From NCBI GenBank assembly GCA_050950645.1, contig JBMNHZ010000001.1, positions 1 through 64,000 of the forward strand: a stretch of DNA of 64,000 bases. Direction: 5' to 3'. The number at the start of each line of letters is the position of its first letter. Position 1 is the first letter of the stretch. The DNA comes from BRH-c25 sp012519325. GTDB lineage: Bacteria > Bacillota > Clostridia > Lutisporales > Lutisporaceae. This document shows, one piece after another, positions 34,326-44,056 of this stretch. The position numbers and the translations under genes were made by a program. Under the pieces are notes generated by a model. It worked only from the letters and a program-made list of their open reading frames with translations. It did not search any database and was not told the origin of the DNA.

Positions 34326-36008
34326 TTACATTTTTCTGACCATTTTCTTAGCGTGCTCCAAAGATGCTTCGATATTTTCATTTCCTCCAAGCATTCGTGC
34401 AATCTCTTTCACTCTTTCTTCTGCACCTAATATTCTTATTTCCGTATAAGTTTTATTATCTTGTACTTTTTTATCCACAAATATATGATTATCGGAAATG
34501 TTGGCGATTTGAGGTAAATGTGTTATACAAAGAATCTGTGTATTTTGGGAAATTGCTTTGATTTTCTGCCCTACCATATTGGCAGTCTGGCCTCCTACTC
34601 CTGCATCTATTTCATCAAATACTATACAGGGAGCCTTTTCTATTTCTGAAAAAGCATTTTTAATAGCAAGCATTACTCTTGACATTTCTCCTCCGGAAGC
34701 TATTTTTGATAATGGTTTCTCGGGTTCTCCGGGATTCGGAGATATCATGAACTCAATTTTATCAATACCATTGGAACTAATTATACTTTCATCCCGTGTA
34801 ATTTTTATTACAAATCTGGAACCGTGCATATTAAGATCCTGAAGCTCCTTTTCAATAAGCTTCTCCAGAATCTCTGCCTTTTCCTTTCTTTTATCGGATA
34901 GCAGCCTGGCTTTTATCAGATACTGTTCTCTTATTTTTTCTATTTCTTTTTCCAATTCAACCATATGCTTCTCACTATCAATAAGCTCCTGAAGCTCCTC
35001 TTCCGCATTATCCATGTATGAAAGCACTTCTTCAATGCTGCTGCCGTATTTTCTTTTCAGTTTGTTAATCTGGTCCAACCGTTCTTCTATAAAATCTATT
35101 TCACTGTTATTAATCTCGATACTGTCACGATATGACCTAAGTTCACCCCTTATGTCCTCAAGCCGGTATATGATTCCTTCAATTTCTGTCTTGTAGTTTT
35201 CCAACTTCTCATCTATACCCGCTAATTCTCCCAAAGTGCCCACACTTTCCGAAAGCATATCTGAAACTCCTCCTGAACCACTGTCGCCGCTGAAAAGGAT
35301 TTCATATACATTCGTTACTCCCTTCAGAAGCTTTTCAGCATTTATAAGAAGGTGCCTTCTGTTTCTCAATTCCTCGTCTTCATTTTTCCTCAGCCTTGCG
35401 TTTCCAATTTCTTCAACCTGAAACTTCAATATATCAAGCTTTCTTTCTCTTTCTGAAGCATTACCGCTGCTTTTATTCAGCTTTTCCTGAAGCTCGTCAA
35501 GCTTGTCCCGTAAAGATTTCACTTCCTGCCAGATATAATTAATCTCATCGCCTCCAAAGCTGTCAACATATTCTCCATGTTTAACAGCATTAAAAAGCAG
35601 CTGGTACTCGTTCTGACCTACTATGTCCACCAGATACTGTGCAATTCTCTTTAGTATGGAAAGGGTGACAATCTGCCCATTCAATCTGCAGACAGATCTG
35701 CCTTGTGCATTTACTTCCCGCTTAATGACCAGACAGTTGTCTTCATCCGATTCAATACCGTATTCCTCCAAAATATCTTTTATGTAGCTTATACCATCAA
35801 GTGAAAAAAGCGCTTCAATAGAAGCCTTTTCTTCACCTGTTCTAATATCTTCCTTGCTGAGCTTTCCTCCCGTTACTGCAGAGAGTGCATCAATAATAAG
35901 TGATTTTCCTGACCCTGTCTCTCCTGTGATTACATTGAGTCCGGGTTCAAAGGCAATCACCTGCCCTTCGATTATCACATAGTTTTTGATACTCATTTCC
36001 AGAAGCAT
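34326..36008 (-). CDS. recN: DNA repair protein RecN
   Basis: A 560-residue SMC-like ATPase used in double-strand-break repair. Walker A is GETGSGKSLIIDA near residue 30. A long coiled coil spans about residues 155-380 and includes SEIDFIEERLDQINKLKRKY. The signature and Walker B follow (KPLSKIASGGEMSRVMLAIK, CIVFDEIDAGVGGQTANMVG). Length normal. It lies 11 bases after argR, the usual argR-recN pair. Confidence 0.94.
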   Translation of the reverse strand: MLLEMSIKNYVIIEGQVIAFEPGLNVITGETGSGKSLIIDALSAVTGGKLSKEDIRTGEEKASIEALFSLDGISYIKDILEEYGIESDEDNCLVIKREVNAQGRSVCRLNGQIVTLSILKRIAQYLVDIVGQNEYQLLFNAVKHGEYVDSFGGDEINYIWQEVKSLRDKLDELQEKLNKSSGNASERERKLDILKFQVEEIGNARLRKNEDEELRNRRHLLINAEKLLKGVTNVYEILFSGDSGSGGVSDMLSESVGTLGELAGIDEKLENYKTEIEGIIYRLEDIRGELRSYRDSIEINNSEIDFIEERLDQINKLKRKYGSSIEEVLSYMDNAEEELQELIDSEKHMVELEKEIEKIREQYLIKARLLSDKRKEKAEILEKLIEKELQDLNMHGSRFVIKITRDESIISSNGIDKIEFMISPNPGEPEKPLSKIASGGEMSRVMLAIKNAFSEIEKAPCIVFDEIDAGVGGQTANMVGQKIKAISQNTQILCITHLPQIANISDNHIFVDKKVQDNKTYTEIRILGAEERVKEIARMLGGNENIEASLEHAKKMVRKM

Positions 36009-36019
36009 TATTGCATCAC

Positions 36020-36469
36020 CTATTTCATCATCTTCTTAAGCCTGTCTATTACCGTTTCAACATTTTCCTGGTTTCTAACAAGGATAAATATAGTATCGTC
36101 CCCTGCCAGAGTTCCTACCACTTCTTTGAAATCCAATACATCAATTGCTTCTGCCGCCGCATTTGCAGCTCCGGAAAATGTTTTAACAACTACCATGTTC
36201 TCCGAAAAATCTACACTTAATACTGATTCCGCAAATACCTTCACAAGACGCTCGTTCAGTATGCTGTCCTGTTCTTTCAAAGATGCATATCTGTATATAC
36301 CATTCTCATCCAATACTTTTACAAGTTTCAATTCCTTAATGTCTCTGGACACTGTTGCCTGGGTTATGTTATAACCGCTTTTTTTAAGTTCTTCTGCCAG
36401 TTCTTCCTGTGTCTCCGTCGGATGCTTTTCGATAATCTCCAAAATTTTTGCGTGTCTGGATATTTTCAT
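36020..36469 (-). CDS. argR: Arginine repressor ArgR/AhrC
   Basis: A 149-residue arginine-responsive regulator. The N-terminal winged helix (HAKILEIIEKHPTETQEELA, ITQATVSRDIKELKLV) binds ARG operators. The C-terminal hexamerisation domain has the arginine-binding region GTLAGDDTIFILVRN. Start taken as the ATG at 36469 because GGAGGT lies 6 bases upstream; the ATG two codons earlier abuts that site. It is in the nadK-argR-recN series. Confidence 0.94.
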   Translation of the reverse strand: MKISRHAKILEIIEKHPTETQEELAEELKKSGYNITQATVSRDIKELKLVKVLDENGIYRYASLKEQDSILNERLVKVFAESVLSVDFSENMVVVKTFSGAANAAAEAIDVLDFKEVVGTLAGDDTIFILVRNQENVETVIDRLKKMMK

Positions 36470-36550
36470 TTCCATACCTCCACTCCATTTTCTAACTGGT
36501 GCCTGAACTTTTGCAGCTTTTCATTTGCTGCAATATTACGGATTCTGTCT

Positions 36551-37399
36551 TTACCGTTCAGAAATTTTTCTTCTCAGTATATCAAAGAAGCTTCTCTGCT
36601 TTAGTTTGACAAGGTTTGTTACAAAGCTTGAGCTTCTTATTACAACCACTTCTCCGGAGTTTAATTTATATGAGTTTTGTCCGTCCACCGAAAGCATAAC
36701 CTCAGGATTCTCTTCGCATATTTCAATTCTCACTTCATCCTTTTCGGATACAACTATTGACCTGCTGTGAATTGTATGGGGACATATCGGGGTTATTATA
36801 AGCACCTTCAATTCAGGACTTACTATGGGGCCTCCAGCTGACAGCGAGTATGCGGTAGATCCTGTAGGACTAGATACTACTATCCCGTCTGCATTATACA
36901 GCTCAAAAAAACTATTATTAATGAAAATGGAATAGGAAATCATTCTTGAAGTCATAGCCCTTGTAATGCTGAAATCATTAAGAGCGACAAGCTCTTTACC
37001 ATTATCCTCAACATTACCAATCAAAGCCTCAAGCATCATCCTTTTTTCTATGAAATAATCACCCTTCATAATCTTATCAAGGGAAAGATAAATATCACCA
37101 ATTTCTGCTTCCGCCAAAAATCCAAGGTGTCCAAGATTGATGCCGAATAAAGGAACATCATATTGAGCCGATTGCCTTGCGATATTCAATATAGTTCCAT
37201 CACCGCCAAGAACAATTACCATATCACTGGAGGAAAAGATATCCTCCCTGTTGAATCCGTGGTTTTTAAACTCCAGCTTATCAGCAATATCTGATTCCAA
37301 TAACAGCTCAATATCCTTATTTGAAAACCAAAGCAAAATACTCCTGGTTACGTTCAAATCCTTGTCCTTGCTAATATTTGGAATAATACCCAACCTCAT
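36551..37399 (-). CDS. nadK: NAD kinase
   Basis: A 282-residue ATP-dependent NAD kinase making NADP. Key motifs are VLGGDGTILNIARQ, FGINLGHLGFLAEAE, and the NAD-binding DGIVVSSPTGSTAYSLSAGGPIV. Length is normal. It sits between tlyA and argR in the same direction. Confidence 0.94.
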   Translation of the reverse strand: MRLGIIPNISKDKDLNVTRSILLWFSNKDIELLLESDIADKLEFKNHGFNREDIFSSSDMVIVLGGDGTILNIARQSAQYDVPLFGINLGHLGFLAEAEIGDIYLSLDKIMKGDYFIEKRMMLEALIGNVEDNGKELVALNDFSITRAMTSRMISYSIFINNSFFELYNADGIVVSSPTGSTAYSLSAGGPIVSPELKVLIITPICPHTIHSRSIVVSEKDEVRIEICEENPEVMLSVDGQNSYKLNSGEVVVIRSSSFVTNLVKLKQRSFFDILRRKISER

Positions 37400-37490
37400 A
37401 TATTATGACACCATCCAATTCTTGTTAAGTTTATTTTATATTATGTATTTAAAATTATCTACTAATTTTTGCATAATATGAATATCTGAA

Positions 37491-38303
37491 TTAATTCAAA
37501 TGTTCATGAGCTTTTGATACAATATCCCTAATATCAATTGTTTGAGAACTTTTGGTGCTTTCTTTACTTTTCGACAGATGCAGCAGGTATTCGATATTTC
37601 CTTCGGGTCCTTTTATGGGCGAATAGCTAAGTCCCAGTATGGAAAGTCCAATATCATCACTACAGAAAGTGATTATTTTTTCAATAACCTGAATATGTAC
37701 ATCTTTATCTCTTACAACACCCTTTTTCCCTACTTTGTCCCTGCCTGCTTCAAACTGAGGTTTAATAAGGCACACAATCTCTCCCTTCTCTTTTAAAAGC
37801 CGAACCGCTACCGGAACTACTTTTGTCAATGAAATAAAGGAAATATCTATTGAGGCAAAGTCCGGCGAATCATTAATATCTTCAGAAGTAACATATCTAA
37901 TGTTTGTCCGTTCCATGCACACAACCCTGCTGTCTGTCCGCAGCTTCCATGCCAGTTGACCATAACCTACATCTATTGCATACACCTTTACGGCACCATT
38001 TTGAAGCATGCAGTCTGTAAAGCCTCCTGTAGATGCGCCGATGTCTATAGCTACCTTCCCATTCAAATCAATGCAGAACTCACAAAGAGCCTTTTCAAGC
38101 TTCAAACCACCTCTGCTAACATAAGGAATTGAATTCCCCCGTATCTCAATGCTTGAATCTATGGCAAACCTTGTTCCCGGCTTATCAACCTTAATACCGT
38201 TAACATATACTATCCCCGACATTATCTGACTGCTTGCCTTTTCACGGCTTTCTGTCAAGCCCAGTTTGTGTATGAGAACATCCAGTCTTTCCTTTTCTGC
38301 CAA
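37491..38303 (-). CDS. tlyA: TlyA-family rRNA 2'-O-methyltransferase (FtsJ-like with S4 domain)
   Basis: A 270-residue protein with an N-terminal S4 RNA-binding domain (ERLDVLIHKLGLTESREKA) and a Rossmann methyltransferase domain (VAIDIGASTGGFTDCMLQNG; CLIKPQFEAGRDKVGKKGVV). TlyA homologues methylate 16S and 23S rRNA ribose. The start is a TTG at 38303 with AAGGAG upstream. It starts 6 bases after the dxs stop, as in many Firmicutes. Confidence 0.9.
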   Translation of the reverse strand: MAEKERLDVLIHKLGLTESREKASSQIMSGIVYVNGIKVDKPGTRFAIDSSIEIRGNSIPYVSRGGLKLEKALCEFCIDLNGKVAIDIGASTGGFTDCMLQNGAVKVYAIDVGYGQLAWKLRTDSRVVCMERTNIRYVTSEDINDSPDFASIDISFISLTKVVPVAVRLLKEKGEIVCLIKPQFEAGRDKVGKKGVVRDKDVHIQVIEKIITFCSDDIGLSILGLSYSPIKGPEGNIEYLLHLSKSKESTKSSQTIDIRDIVSKAHEHLN

Positions 38304-38309
38304 CGTACT

Positions 38310-40169
38310 CTACTCCTTCATAATTGTTTTGAATACACTTTCACTGTCTATTTTTTTCAGAAAATAAAGCTCCTCCTTTTCTCCGTGAGGTATGAAGCTA
38401 TCGTCATAACCAATAATTCTGACGTCGACATCCGCCTTCATCCGGCTCAGAAACTCAAGAACACTGCTTCCGAACCCGCCGCTTACCACATTGTCTTCCA
38501 TGGTATAAATGAGCTTGTGTTTCTTCGATAGTCCGACAAGCAGCTCCTCATCCAGGGGTTTGATGAATCTTGCATTAACCAGAGTAAAGCTCCTGCCGGC
38601 TTTCTTTAATTTTTCACATACCTCCAAGGCTATTGCAACCATATTCCCTTCTGCTATTATTACACCATCGTCTCCTTCTGTTATAACTTCACTCTTTCCC
38701 AATTCCAGAGGCGTATGCGCAAATTCAAACTCCTTTGCCTTTCCTCTCGGATATCTTATTGCCGAAGGCCCTTCAAGAGACAAGGCCATTTTCAGCATTT
38801 CGGTCAACTCTTTTCCATCCTTGGGGCTCATAATCCTTATATTCGGGATGTGTCTCAGATATGTGATATCAAATACTCCCTGATGAGTCTCCCCATCAGA
38901 GCCGACAATACCTGCCCTGTCGACGGCAAACACTACATTCAGCCTCTGCATACAGACATCATGAATTATTTGATCATAAGCTCTTTGCAGGAATGTAGAG
39001 TATACGGCAAAAACAGGCCGAAAGCCCCCGGCAGCCAAGCCGGCACAGAAGGTTACCGCATGCTGTTCTGCTATACCGACATCAAAAAATCTTTCCTTAT
39101 ATTTTGATGCAAAACCGGATAAACCTGTTCCTTCAGTCATTGCAGCCGATACTGCAACTATTCTGTCATTTTTTTCAGCAAGTTCCGTAAGGGTATTCCC
39201 TAATACTTCAGAATAGGTGCTTTTCGAGTTCTTTGCTTTAAGCTCTCCGTTTTCAATAAAAAATGGACTAACTCCATGATAAATGTCCGGATTGTTCTCT
39301 GCAATGGAATATCCTTTTCCCTTTACTGTAACTACATGAATCAATACAGGGTATCCGTTATATGTTTTAGCTCTTCTAATTACATCTTCAAGCTTCCTTA
39401 TATCATGTCCGTCTATAGGACCTAGATATTTAAAACCCAGCTCCTCAAAAAAAACACCTGGAACCACCAAATATTTCAACCAGTCTCTAAGCCTTTCAGC
39501 TCCCTTGAACATAGATTTCCCTATCATTGGAATCCTGTTGAGAATAGTTTCAATCCTGCCTTTCATTCTGAAATATGCCGGTTCCGTTCTTAGCTTGCTG
39601 AGATAATTGGATAATCCTCCGATATTATGGGATATTGACATCTCATTATCATTCAGTATCACAATAAGATTGGTCGGAAAGTCTCCGGCATGGTTCAGTG
39701 CTTCAAAGGACATACCTCCTGTAAGTGCACCATCTCCGATTACGGCAACAATTGAATAGTTGTTTTCTGCCAGGTCCCTTGCTTTTGCCATGCCCAAAGC
39801 AGCTGATATGGAGGTACTGCTGTGTCCTGTTTCAAACACATCGTGAACGCTTTCCTCCCTTTTGGGGAAACCGCTTATTCCGTTAATTTTTCTTAAAGTT
39901 GCAAAGCTGTCTTTTCTTCCTGTAACTATTTTATGAATATATGATTGATGTCCTACATCCCATATGATTTTGTCCCTGGGTGTATCAAAAACTCTGTGAA
40001 GTGCAAGGGTAAGTTCAACCACTCCGAGATTTGAAGCCAAGTGGCCTCCGTTTTCGGAAACCACCTTTATTACATAATCCCTGAGTTCCTTTGAAAGAAC
40101 TTTCAACTCTTGATAGTTCAGTTTTTTCAAGTCCGCAGGGGAATTAATACTATCTAGGATTTCATTCAT
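38310..40169 (-). CDS. dxs: 1-deoxy-D-xylulose-5-phosphate synthase
   Basis: A 619-residue thiamine-diphosphate enzyme catalysing the first step of the MEP isoprenoid pathway from pyruvate and glyceraldehyde 3-phosphate. The thiamine motif is VIGDGALTGGMSFEALNHAG with downstream NDNEMSIS. The transketolase central domain shows DVGIAEQHAVTFCAGLA and DRAGIVGSDGETHQG, where the His is catalytic. Full length. It lies downstream of ispA and the DUF212 gene, so isoprenoid genes cluster here. Confidence 0.96.
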   Translation of the reverse strand: MNEILDSINSPADLKKLNYQELKVLSKELRDYVIKVVSENGGHLASNLGVVELTLALHRVFDTPRDKIIWDVGHQSYIHKIVTGRKDSFATLRKINGISGFPKREESVHDVFETGHSSTSISAALGMAKARDLAENNYSIVAVIGDGALTGGMSFEALNHAGDFPTNLIVILNDNEMSISHNIGGLSNYLSKLRTEPAYFRMKGRIETILNRIPMIGKSMFKGAERLRDWLKYLVVPGVFFEELGFKYLGPIDGHDIRKLEDVIRRAKTYNGYPVLIHVVTVKGKGYSIAENNPDIYHGVSPFFIENGELKAKNSKSTYSEVLGNTLTELAEKNDRIVAVSAAMTEGTGLSGFASKYKERFFDVGIAEQHAVTFCAGLAAGGFRPVFAVYSTFLQRAYDQIIHDVCMQRLNVVFAVDRAGIVGSDGETHQGVFDITYLRHIPNIRIMSPKDGKELTEMLKMALSLEGPSAIRYPRGKAKEFEFAHTPLELGKSEVITEGDDGVIIAEGNMVAIALEVCEKLKKAGRSFTLVNARFIKPLDEELLVGLSKKHKLIYTMEDNVVSGGFGSSVLEFLSRMKADVDVRIIGYDDSFIPHGEKEELYFLKKIDSESVFKTIMKE

Positions 40170-40181
40170 TTATAATCAACC

Positions 40182-40625
40182 TCATACCATTATATTCGCA
40201 ATAACAATTCCCAATATTGCACCTGCCATAACCTCCTTTGGCGTATGCCCGATAAGCTCCTTAAGCTTTTGATCGGTAATCGGTTTGTTATGTGCAAGAT
40301 CCTCAATTATCTTGTTTAATACTATTGCCTGGTTTCCTGCTGCTCTTCTAACTCCTGCAGCATCATACATCACCACAAGGGAGAAGCACAAAGCAACGGC
40401 AAATATGGAAGAATCCCATCCATGCAGTCTTCCAATGGCTGTAGACAATGCCATTACAAAAGCAGTGTGAGAGCTTGGCATGCCTCCAGAACCTATAATC
40501 CTGGCCAAATCCAGCTTTTTGCTGCTGTAAAAAGTTAGTATTATTTTTAATATCTGTGCAATGAACCATGCTGTAATACAGGCCAACAGCGCCCTGTTAT
40601 TCATGATTTCAACATAAAAATTCAA
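40182..40625 (-). CDS. Divergent PAP2 family membrane protein (DUF212, YuiD-like)
   Basis: A 147-residue membrane protein with about four hydrophobic segments. The family motifs are SGGMPSSHTAFVMALS and VVMYDAAGVRRAAGNQA, which resemble acid phosphatase/PAP2 active-site segments. Location between ispA and dxs suggests a role with isoprenoid lipid phosphates, for example undecaprenyl pyrophosphate; this is inference. A TTG start at 40625 is chosen because GGAGAGG lies 7 bases upstream; an ATG seven codons later lacks a binding site. Confidence 0.8.
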   Translation of the reverse strand: MNFYVEIMNNRALLACITAWFIAQILKIILTFYSSKKLDLARIIGSGGMPSSHTAFVMALSTAIGRLHGWDSSIFAVALCFSLVVMYDAAGVRRAAGNQAIVLNKIIEDLAHNKPITDQKLKELIGHTPKEVMAGAILGIVIANIMV

Positions 40626-40682
40626 AAACAATCCTCTCCCCAGGCACAATGCCAATAAAATCTACAGGATCCAAAGCAAAGA

Positions 40683-41564
40683 TTAATTATCCCTTTCAAT
40701 AATATAATCAGACAATTCTCTAAGATATAAAGCTTTGCTCCCATATCTTTCAAGCTTTTGCTTGGCTTCCTCAATCAGTTCTCTTGCGATGCTTCTGGAT
40801 TTATCCAATCCAAAGAAACTGATGAAATTTGATTTATGAAATTCAATATCTTTGTTTATGCTTTTTCCCAGCTTTTTTTCCGAGCCGGATACATCAAGAA
40901 TGTCATCTGCCACTTGAAATGCAAGTCCTATTATATTACCATATTCCATAATATTTTTTATGTCTTCTTCCTCTGCTCCTGAAATGATCGCACCGGATAC
41001 AAGAGATGCCGTAATCAGCGCTCCTGTCTTTTTTTCATGCATGGATTTCAGAGTATCAAAATCAATGCATTTGCTTTCATAGTAAAGATCTATGCTCTGT
41101 CCGCCAATCATTCCCAATAACCCTGAAGCCCGGCTTATTACATCCATGGCCCTTATGTATTCAGGTTTCGGATTCTTCATAATTATGGCTGTCATTGTCT
41201 CAAAAGCATGGTTCAGCAGTGCATCACCGGCAAGAACAGCGAAACCCTCTCCAAAAACCTTGTGGTTTGTGGGTTTTCCCCTTCTGAGATTATCATTATC
41301 CATAGCCGGCAAATCGTCATGTATAAGTGAATATGTGTGAATCAATTCAATGCAGCATGCAAAAGGAAGCACTTCTTCCTCCCTGCCTTCAAAAAGCTCA
41401 CAGGACATTATGGCAAGTATGGGCCTTAACCTCTTGCCACCTGCCAGCAGGCTGTACCTCATCGCTTCTGATATAACCGGTATGCTTTTGTTTTCCGGAA
41501 CCATTAAATCTAGCTTCTTTTCTATCAATTGCCGTTTACTTGTCAAATACTCCTTAAGATCCAA
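40683..41564 (-). CDS. ispA: Farnesyl diphosphate synthase / short-chain polyprenyl synthetase
   Basis: A 293-residue trans-prenyltransferase that condenses isopentenyl and dimethylallyl diphosphates. The first aspartate-rich motif is HDDLPAMDND, the second is VADDILDVSG, and GGKRLRPIL is the substrate-binding segment. The start is a TTG with AAGGAGG upstream. It begins 2 bases after xseB ends. Confidence 0.93.
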   Translation of the reverse strand: MDLKEYLTSKRQLIEKKLDLMVPENKSIPVISEAMRYSLLAGGKRLRPILAIMSCELFEGREEEVLPFACCIELIHTYSLIHDDLPAMDNDNLRRGKPTNHKVFGEGFAVLAGDALLNHAFETMTAIIMKNPKPEYIRAMDVISRASGLLGMIGGQSIDLYYESKCIDFDTLKSMHEKKTGALITASLVSGAIISGAEEEDIKNIMEYGNIIGLAFQVADDILDVSGSEKKLGKSINKDIEFHKSNFISFFGLDKSRSIARELIEEAKQKLERYGSKALYLRELSDYIIERDN

Positions 41565-41566
41565 GT

Positions 41567-41803
41567 CTATGCCTCCTTGATTTGACTGATGCTGAATTCT
41601 TCCATCTGCTCACCGTTGCGGTTCATGATTGCCATTACCTTCCCCTCGGCCTCTTCCAGCATCCCTGAACAAAGCTTTGAAAGTGTTATACCCTCCTGGT
41701 ATATTTTTATTGACTCTTCAAGAGATATGTTCCCCGCTTCAAGTGTCTCTACTATTTCCTCCAATCGTTTCAAAGCCTGCTCAAATGAAAAATTCTCATT
41801 CAT
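41567..41803 (-). CDS. xseB: Exodeoxyribonuclease VII small subunit
   Basis: A 78-residue helical subunit that binds XseA. FEQALKRLEEIVETLEAGNI and SLEESIKIYQEGITL are the family core. ATG 41803 is preferred over one five codons earlier because GGAGAAG is correctly spaced for it. Confidence 0.92.
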   Translation of the reverse strand: MNENFSFEQALKRLEEIVETLEAGNISLEESIKIYQEGITLSKLCSGMLEEAEGKVMAIMNRNGEQMEEFSISQIKEA

Positions 41804-41878
41804 ATTATTCTTCTCCATTTCAAGATATTATTGTGAAATTTTTACATATCTATACTTGCTATATATTTCCTGCATTTC

Positions 41879-43093
41879 TTAAGAGCTGATTTCCAGCCCC
41901 TTTACCTCTGCCACTGCCTTTCCGTCCTTAAATTTTATACAAATTTCCTCATGGAGCAGCAGGTCCTTTACAGAAGTCAGGAGTTTCCCGTCAGATTTTT
42001 TCATAATTATACCATAACCTCTGCCCAATGCTGCTTCAGGATTTAACAGGTAAAGCTTCCCAATTGTCTTTTCAGCTTCATTCCTGCTGCTTTTCAGTAT
42101 ATTCAGTATATTATAATCCAGGTACTTGTCAAGGGAATCAAGAGTCTGTCTCGTATTGAGTATTTTCCTCTCCAGCTGCCTGAAAACATTATCTCTGGAA
42201 ATCCTCTCAACCCTGCTCCTTTTATCCTTTATATAGTTTGCAATTGTAGAATTAAGAACATATCGGTATTGGCTCAGCTTACCCATTAGGCTCTGCATAT
42301 CAGGGACTGCAAGCTCTGCTGCTGCAGATGGGGTTGCTGCCCTGATATCTGCCGTAAAATCTGAAATGGTGAAATCCGTTTCATGCCCTACAGCCGATAT
42401 TATAGGTATTTTTGACTGAAACACAGCCTCCGCTACCACTTCCTCATTGAAAGCCCACAGCTCTTCTATGGAACCTCCTCCACGGCCAATTATTATTACC
42501 TCTACATTCCCTTTGGAATTGAAAAACCTGATTCCTTCTGCTATTTCATTTTCAGCACCTGCTCCCTGAACCTGCACAGGGTATAAATATACATCTATGC
42601 AAGGGCATCTTCTTCTAATTATCGAGATTATATCCCTTACTGCTGCTCCCGTAGGAGATGTAACCACACCGACAGCCCTGGGCATAAAAGGAATCTTCTT
42701 CTTCCTTGCTTCATCAAAATAGCCCATGGCTGAAAGCTTTTTCTTAAGCTGTTCATAAGCCTTATAAAGAGAGCCTGTCCCTTCCGGAATCATATCCTCC
42801 GAATAAAACTGATACTGTCCGTCTCTCTCATAAATTGAAAAATAACCTCTGAGTATTACGGCACAGCCATCCTCCGGCATGAATTTAAGCTTTGCTGCAT
42901 TTCCCCTGAACATAACACATCTTATTCTTGAGCCTGCATCTTTTAAGGTGAAATACATATGGCCAGATGTATGATGTTTAAAATTGGAAATTTCACCTTT
43001 CACATGCAGGTTTGAAAGGAGCGCGTCATTCTGTATCAGATATTTTATGTAATTATTGATTTCAGTAACTGTAAAAATTTTTTCGTTATTCAT
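41879..43093 (-). CDS. xseA: Exodeoxyribonuclease VII large subunit
   Basis: A 404-residue nuclease subunit degrading single-stranded DNA. The N-terminal OB fold (LHVKGEISNFKHHTSGHMYF) is followed by the catalytic domain (GVVTSPTGAAVRDII, IIGRGGGSIEELWAFN, PIISAVGHETDFTISDF) and a coiled-coil region with AALGRGYGI. Its ATG overlaps the TGA of the Kae1-like gene. The normal partner xseB follows. Confidence 0.94.
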   Translation of the reverse strand: MNNEKIFTVTEINNYIKYLIQNDALLSNLHVKGEISNFKHHTSGHMYFTLKDAGSRIRCVMFRGNAAKLKFMPEDGCAVILRGYFSIYERDGQYQFYSEDMIPEGTGSLYKAYEQLKKKLSAMGYFDEARKKKIPFMPRAVGVVTSPTGAAVRDIISIIRRRCPCIDVYLYPVQVQGAGAENEIAEGIRFFNSKGNVEVIIIGRGGGSIEELWAFNEEVVAEAVFQSKIPIISAVGHETDFTISDFTADIRAATPSAAAELAVPDMQSLMGKLSQYRYVLNSTIANYIKDKRSRVERISRDNVFRQLERKILNTRQTLDSLDKYLDYNILNILKSSRNEAEKTIGKLYLLNPEAALGRGYGIIMKKSDGKLLTSVKDLLLHEEICIKFKDGKAVAEVKGLEISS

Positions 43094-44055
43094 TCGTTTC
43101 TCCTTAACTGTTTCATTCCAAGCACTGCCGTGCCCACAGCATTATCGGAAGAATATCTTTCATCGGAAAATATCGGTTTAATGCCAATTTCGGCAAGTCT
43201 CGAACTGTTCCCTATATAATCCCTGACGGTGGTATTTGATGCTACTCCTCCCACCAACAGCAATTCACCCATATCATATTTACTTTTTGCATTTACTACG
43301 GTTTTTTCAACGGATTTGGCAATACATAAAAATACGCCCTTACTTATGGCTGCCGCGTCGTAAGTCTCTTGGGATCTATCGTTTATGATTCTCTGAATAT
43401 AAGTTTCCGGACCTGAAAAGCTGGCATAGAATCCGTTTATACTAATAGGAATATCAACTCCCTTAATCTCATTTCCGCTGCACAATTTGTCCATTTCCTG
43501 CCCACAGGGAAAATTCATCCCCATAGCAACACCCACCCTGTCTATGAATTGTCCGGCATTCAAATCACTACTGCCTCCAATTCTTACAATCTCCGATGCA
43601 TTGTTTCTGTTGACATACAGAAGCTCAGTTGTACCTCCCGAAATATGATATGCTAAAAAAGCGGGAGCCATTTCATGTCCGGAAGACCATATCCCCGCCT
43701 CTATATGACTCTCCTGATGGCTTACTTCAAATACCGGAGCTTTCATAAACAAGCTGATTGTTCTTGCTGTGTGCATACCCGCTAAAAAAACAGGCATATA
43801 GGAGCCGGCTTCATTCCTTGGCCATGCGCTTACGGAAATTCCCTTGACATAATCCGGCTCTATGCTTTCTGTACACTGTTCCATAAGCAGTCTAAGATTT
43901 CTTATGTGTTGAAAAAAGGCATCAGACTGTCTTAATCCCCTACTTCTGGCGGGCACTTCAATCATTATTCTTCCATCATAGCAAAGCTCAAAGGATTCAC
44001 TTACTGCGGCCAATGATGTTGTATAGCAGCTGGTATCTATTCCAAGGCAATACAT
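43090..44055 (-). CDS. Kae1/TsaD-like paralogue of unknown role
   Basis: A 321-residue ASKHA-fold protein related to TsaD, the tRNA threonylcarbamoyladenosine enzyme. It shares LGIDTSCYTTSLAAV, the metal-binding His pair in VSHQESHIEAG (TsaD usually HMEGH), AYHISGGTTELLYV and LLVGGVASNTTVRDY. It departs from TsaD at the N-terminal SCDET box, which reads SCYTT, and is about 20 residues shorter. I take it as the clostridial Kae1-like paralogue that sits in nusB-xseA operons, with the true tsaD elsewhere. ATG 44055 lies directly after the nusB stop and has AAAGGG upstream; the GTG three codons earlier is less likely. Confidence 0.75.
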   Translation of the reverse strand: MYCLGIDTSCYTTSLAAVSESFELCYDGRIMIEVPARSRGLRQSDAFFQHIRNLRLLMEQCTESIEPDYVKGISVSAWPRNEAGSYMPVFLAGMHTARTISLFMKAPVFEVSHQESHIEAGIWSSGHEMAPAFLAYHISGGTTELLYVNRNNASEIVRIGGSSDLNAGQFIDRVGVAMGMNFPCGQEMDKLCSGNEIKGVDIPISINGFYASFSGPETYIQRIINDRSQETYDAAAISKGVFLCIAKSVEKTVVNAKSKYDMGELLLVGGVASNTTVRDYIGNSSRLAEIGIKPIFSDERYSSDNAVGTAVLGMKQLRRNE

Positions 44056-44056
44056 G

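Noticed and set aside
36510..36535. GCAGC/GCTGC hairpin after nadK as terminator
   Set aside because: The stem is only 5 to 6 bases and no U-run follows on the minus strand.
40626..40682. Possible OLE RNA between ispA and dxs, its usual location in extremophile and anaerobe Firmicutes
   Set aside because: The gaps around the DUF212 gene are only 12 and 57 bases, far too small for the roughly 600-base OLE RNA.
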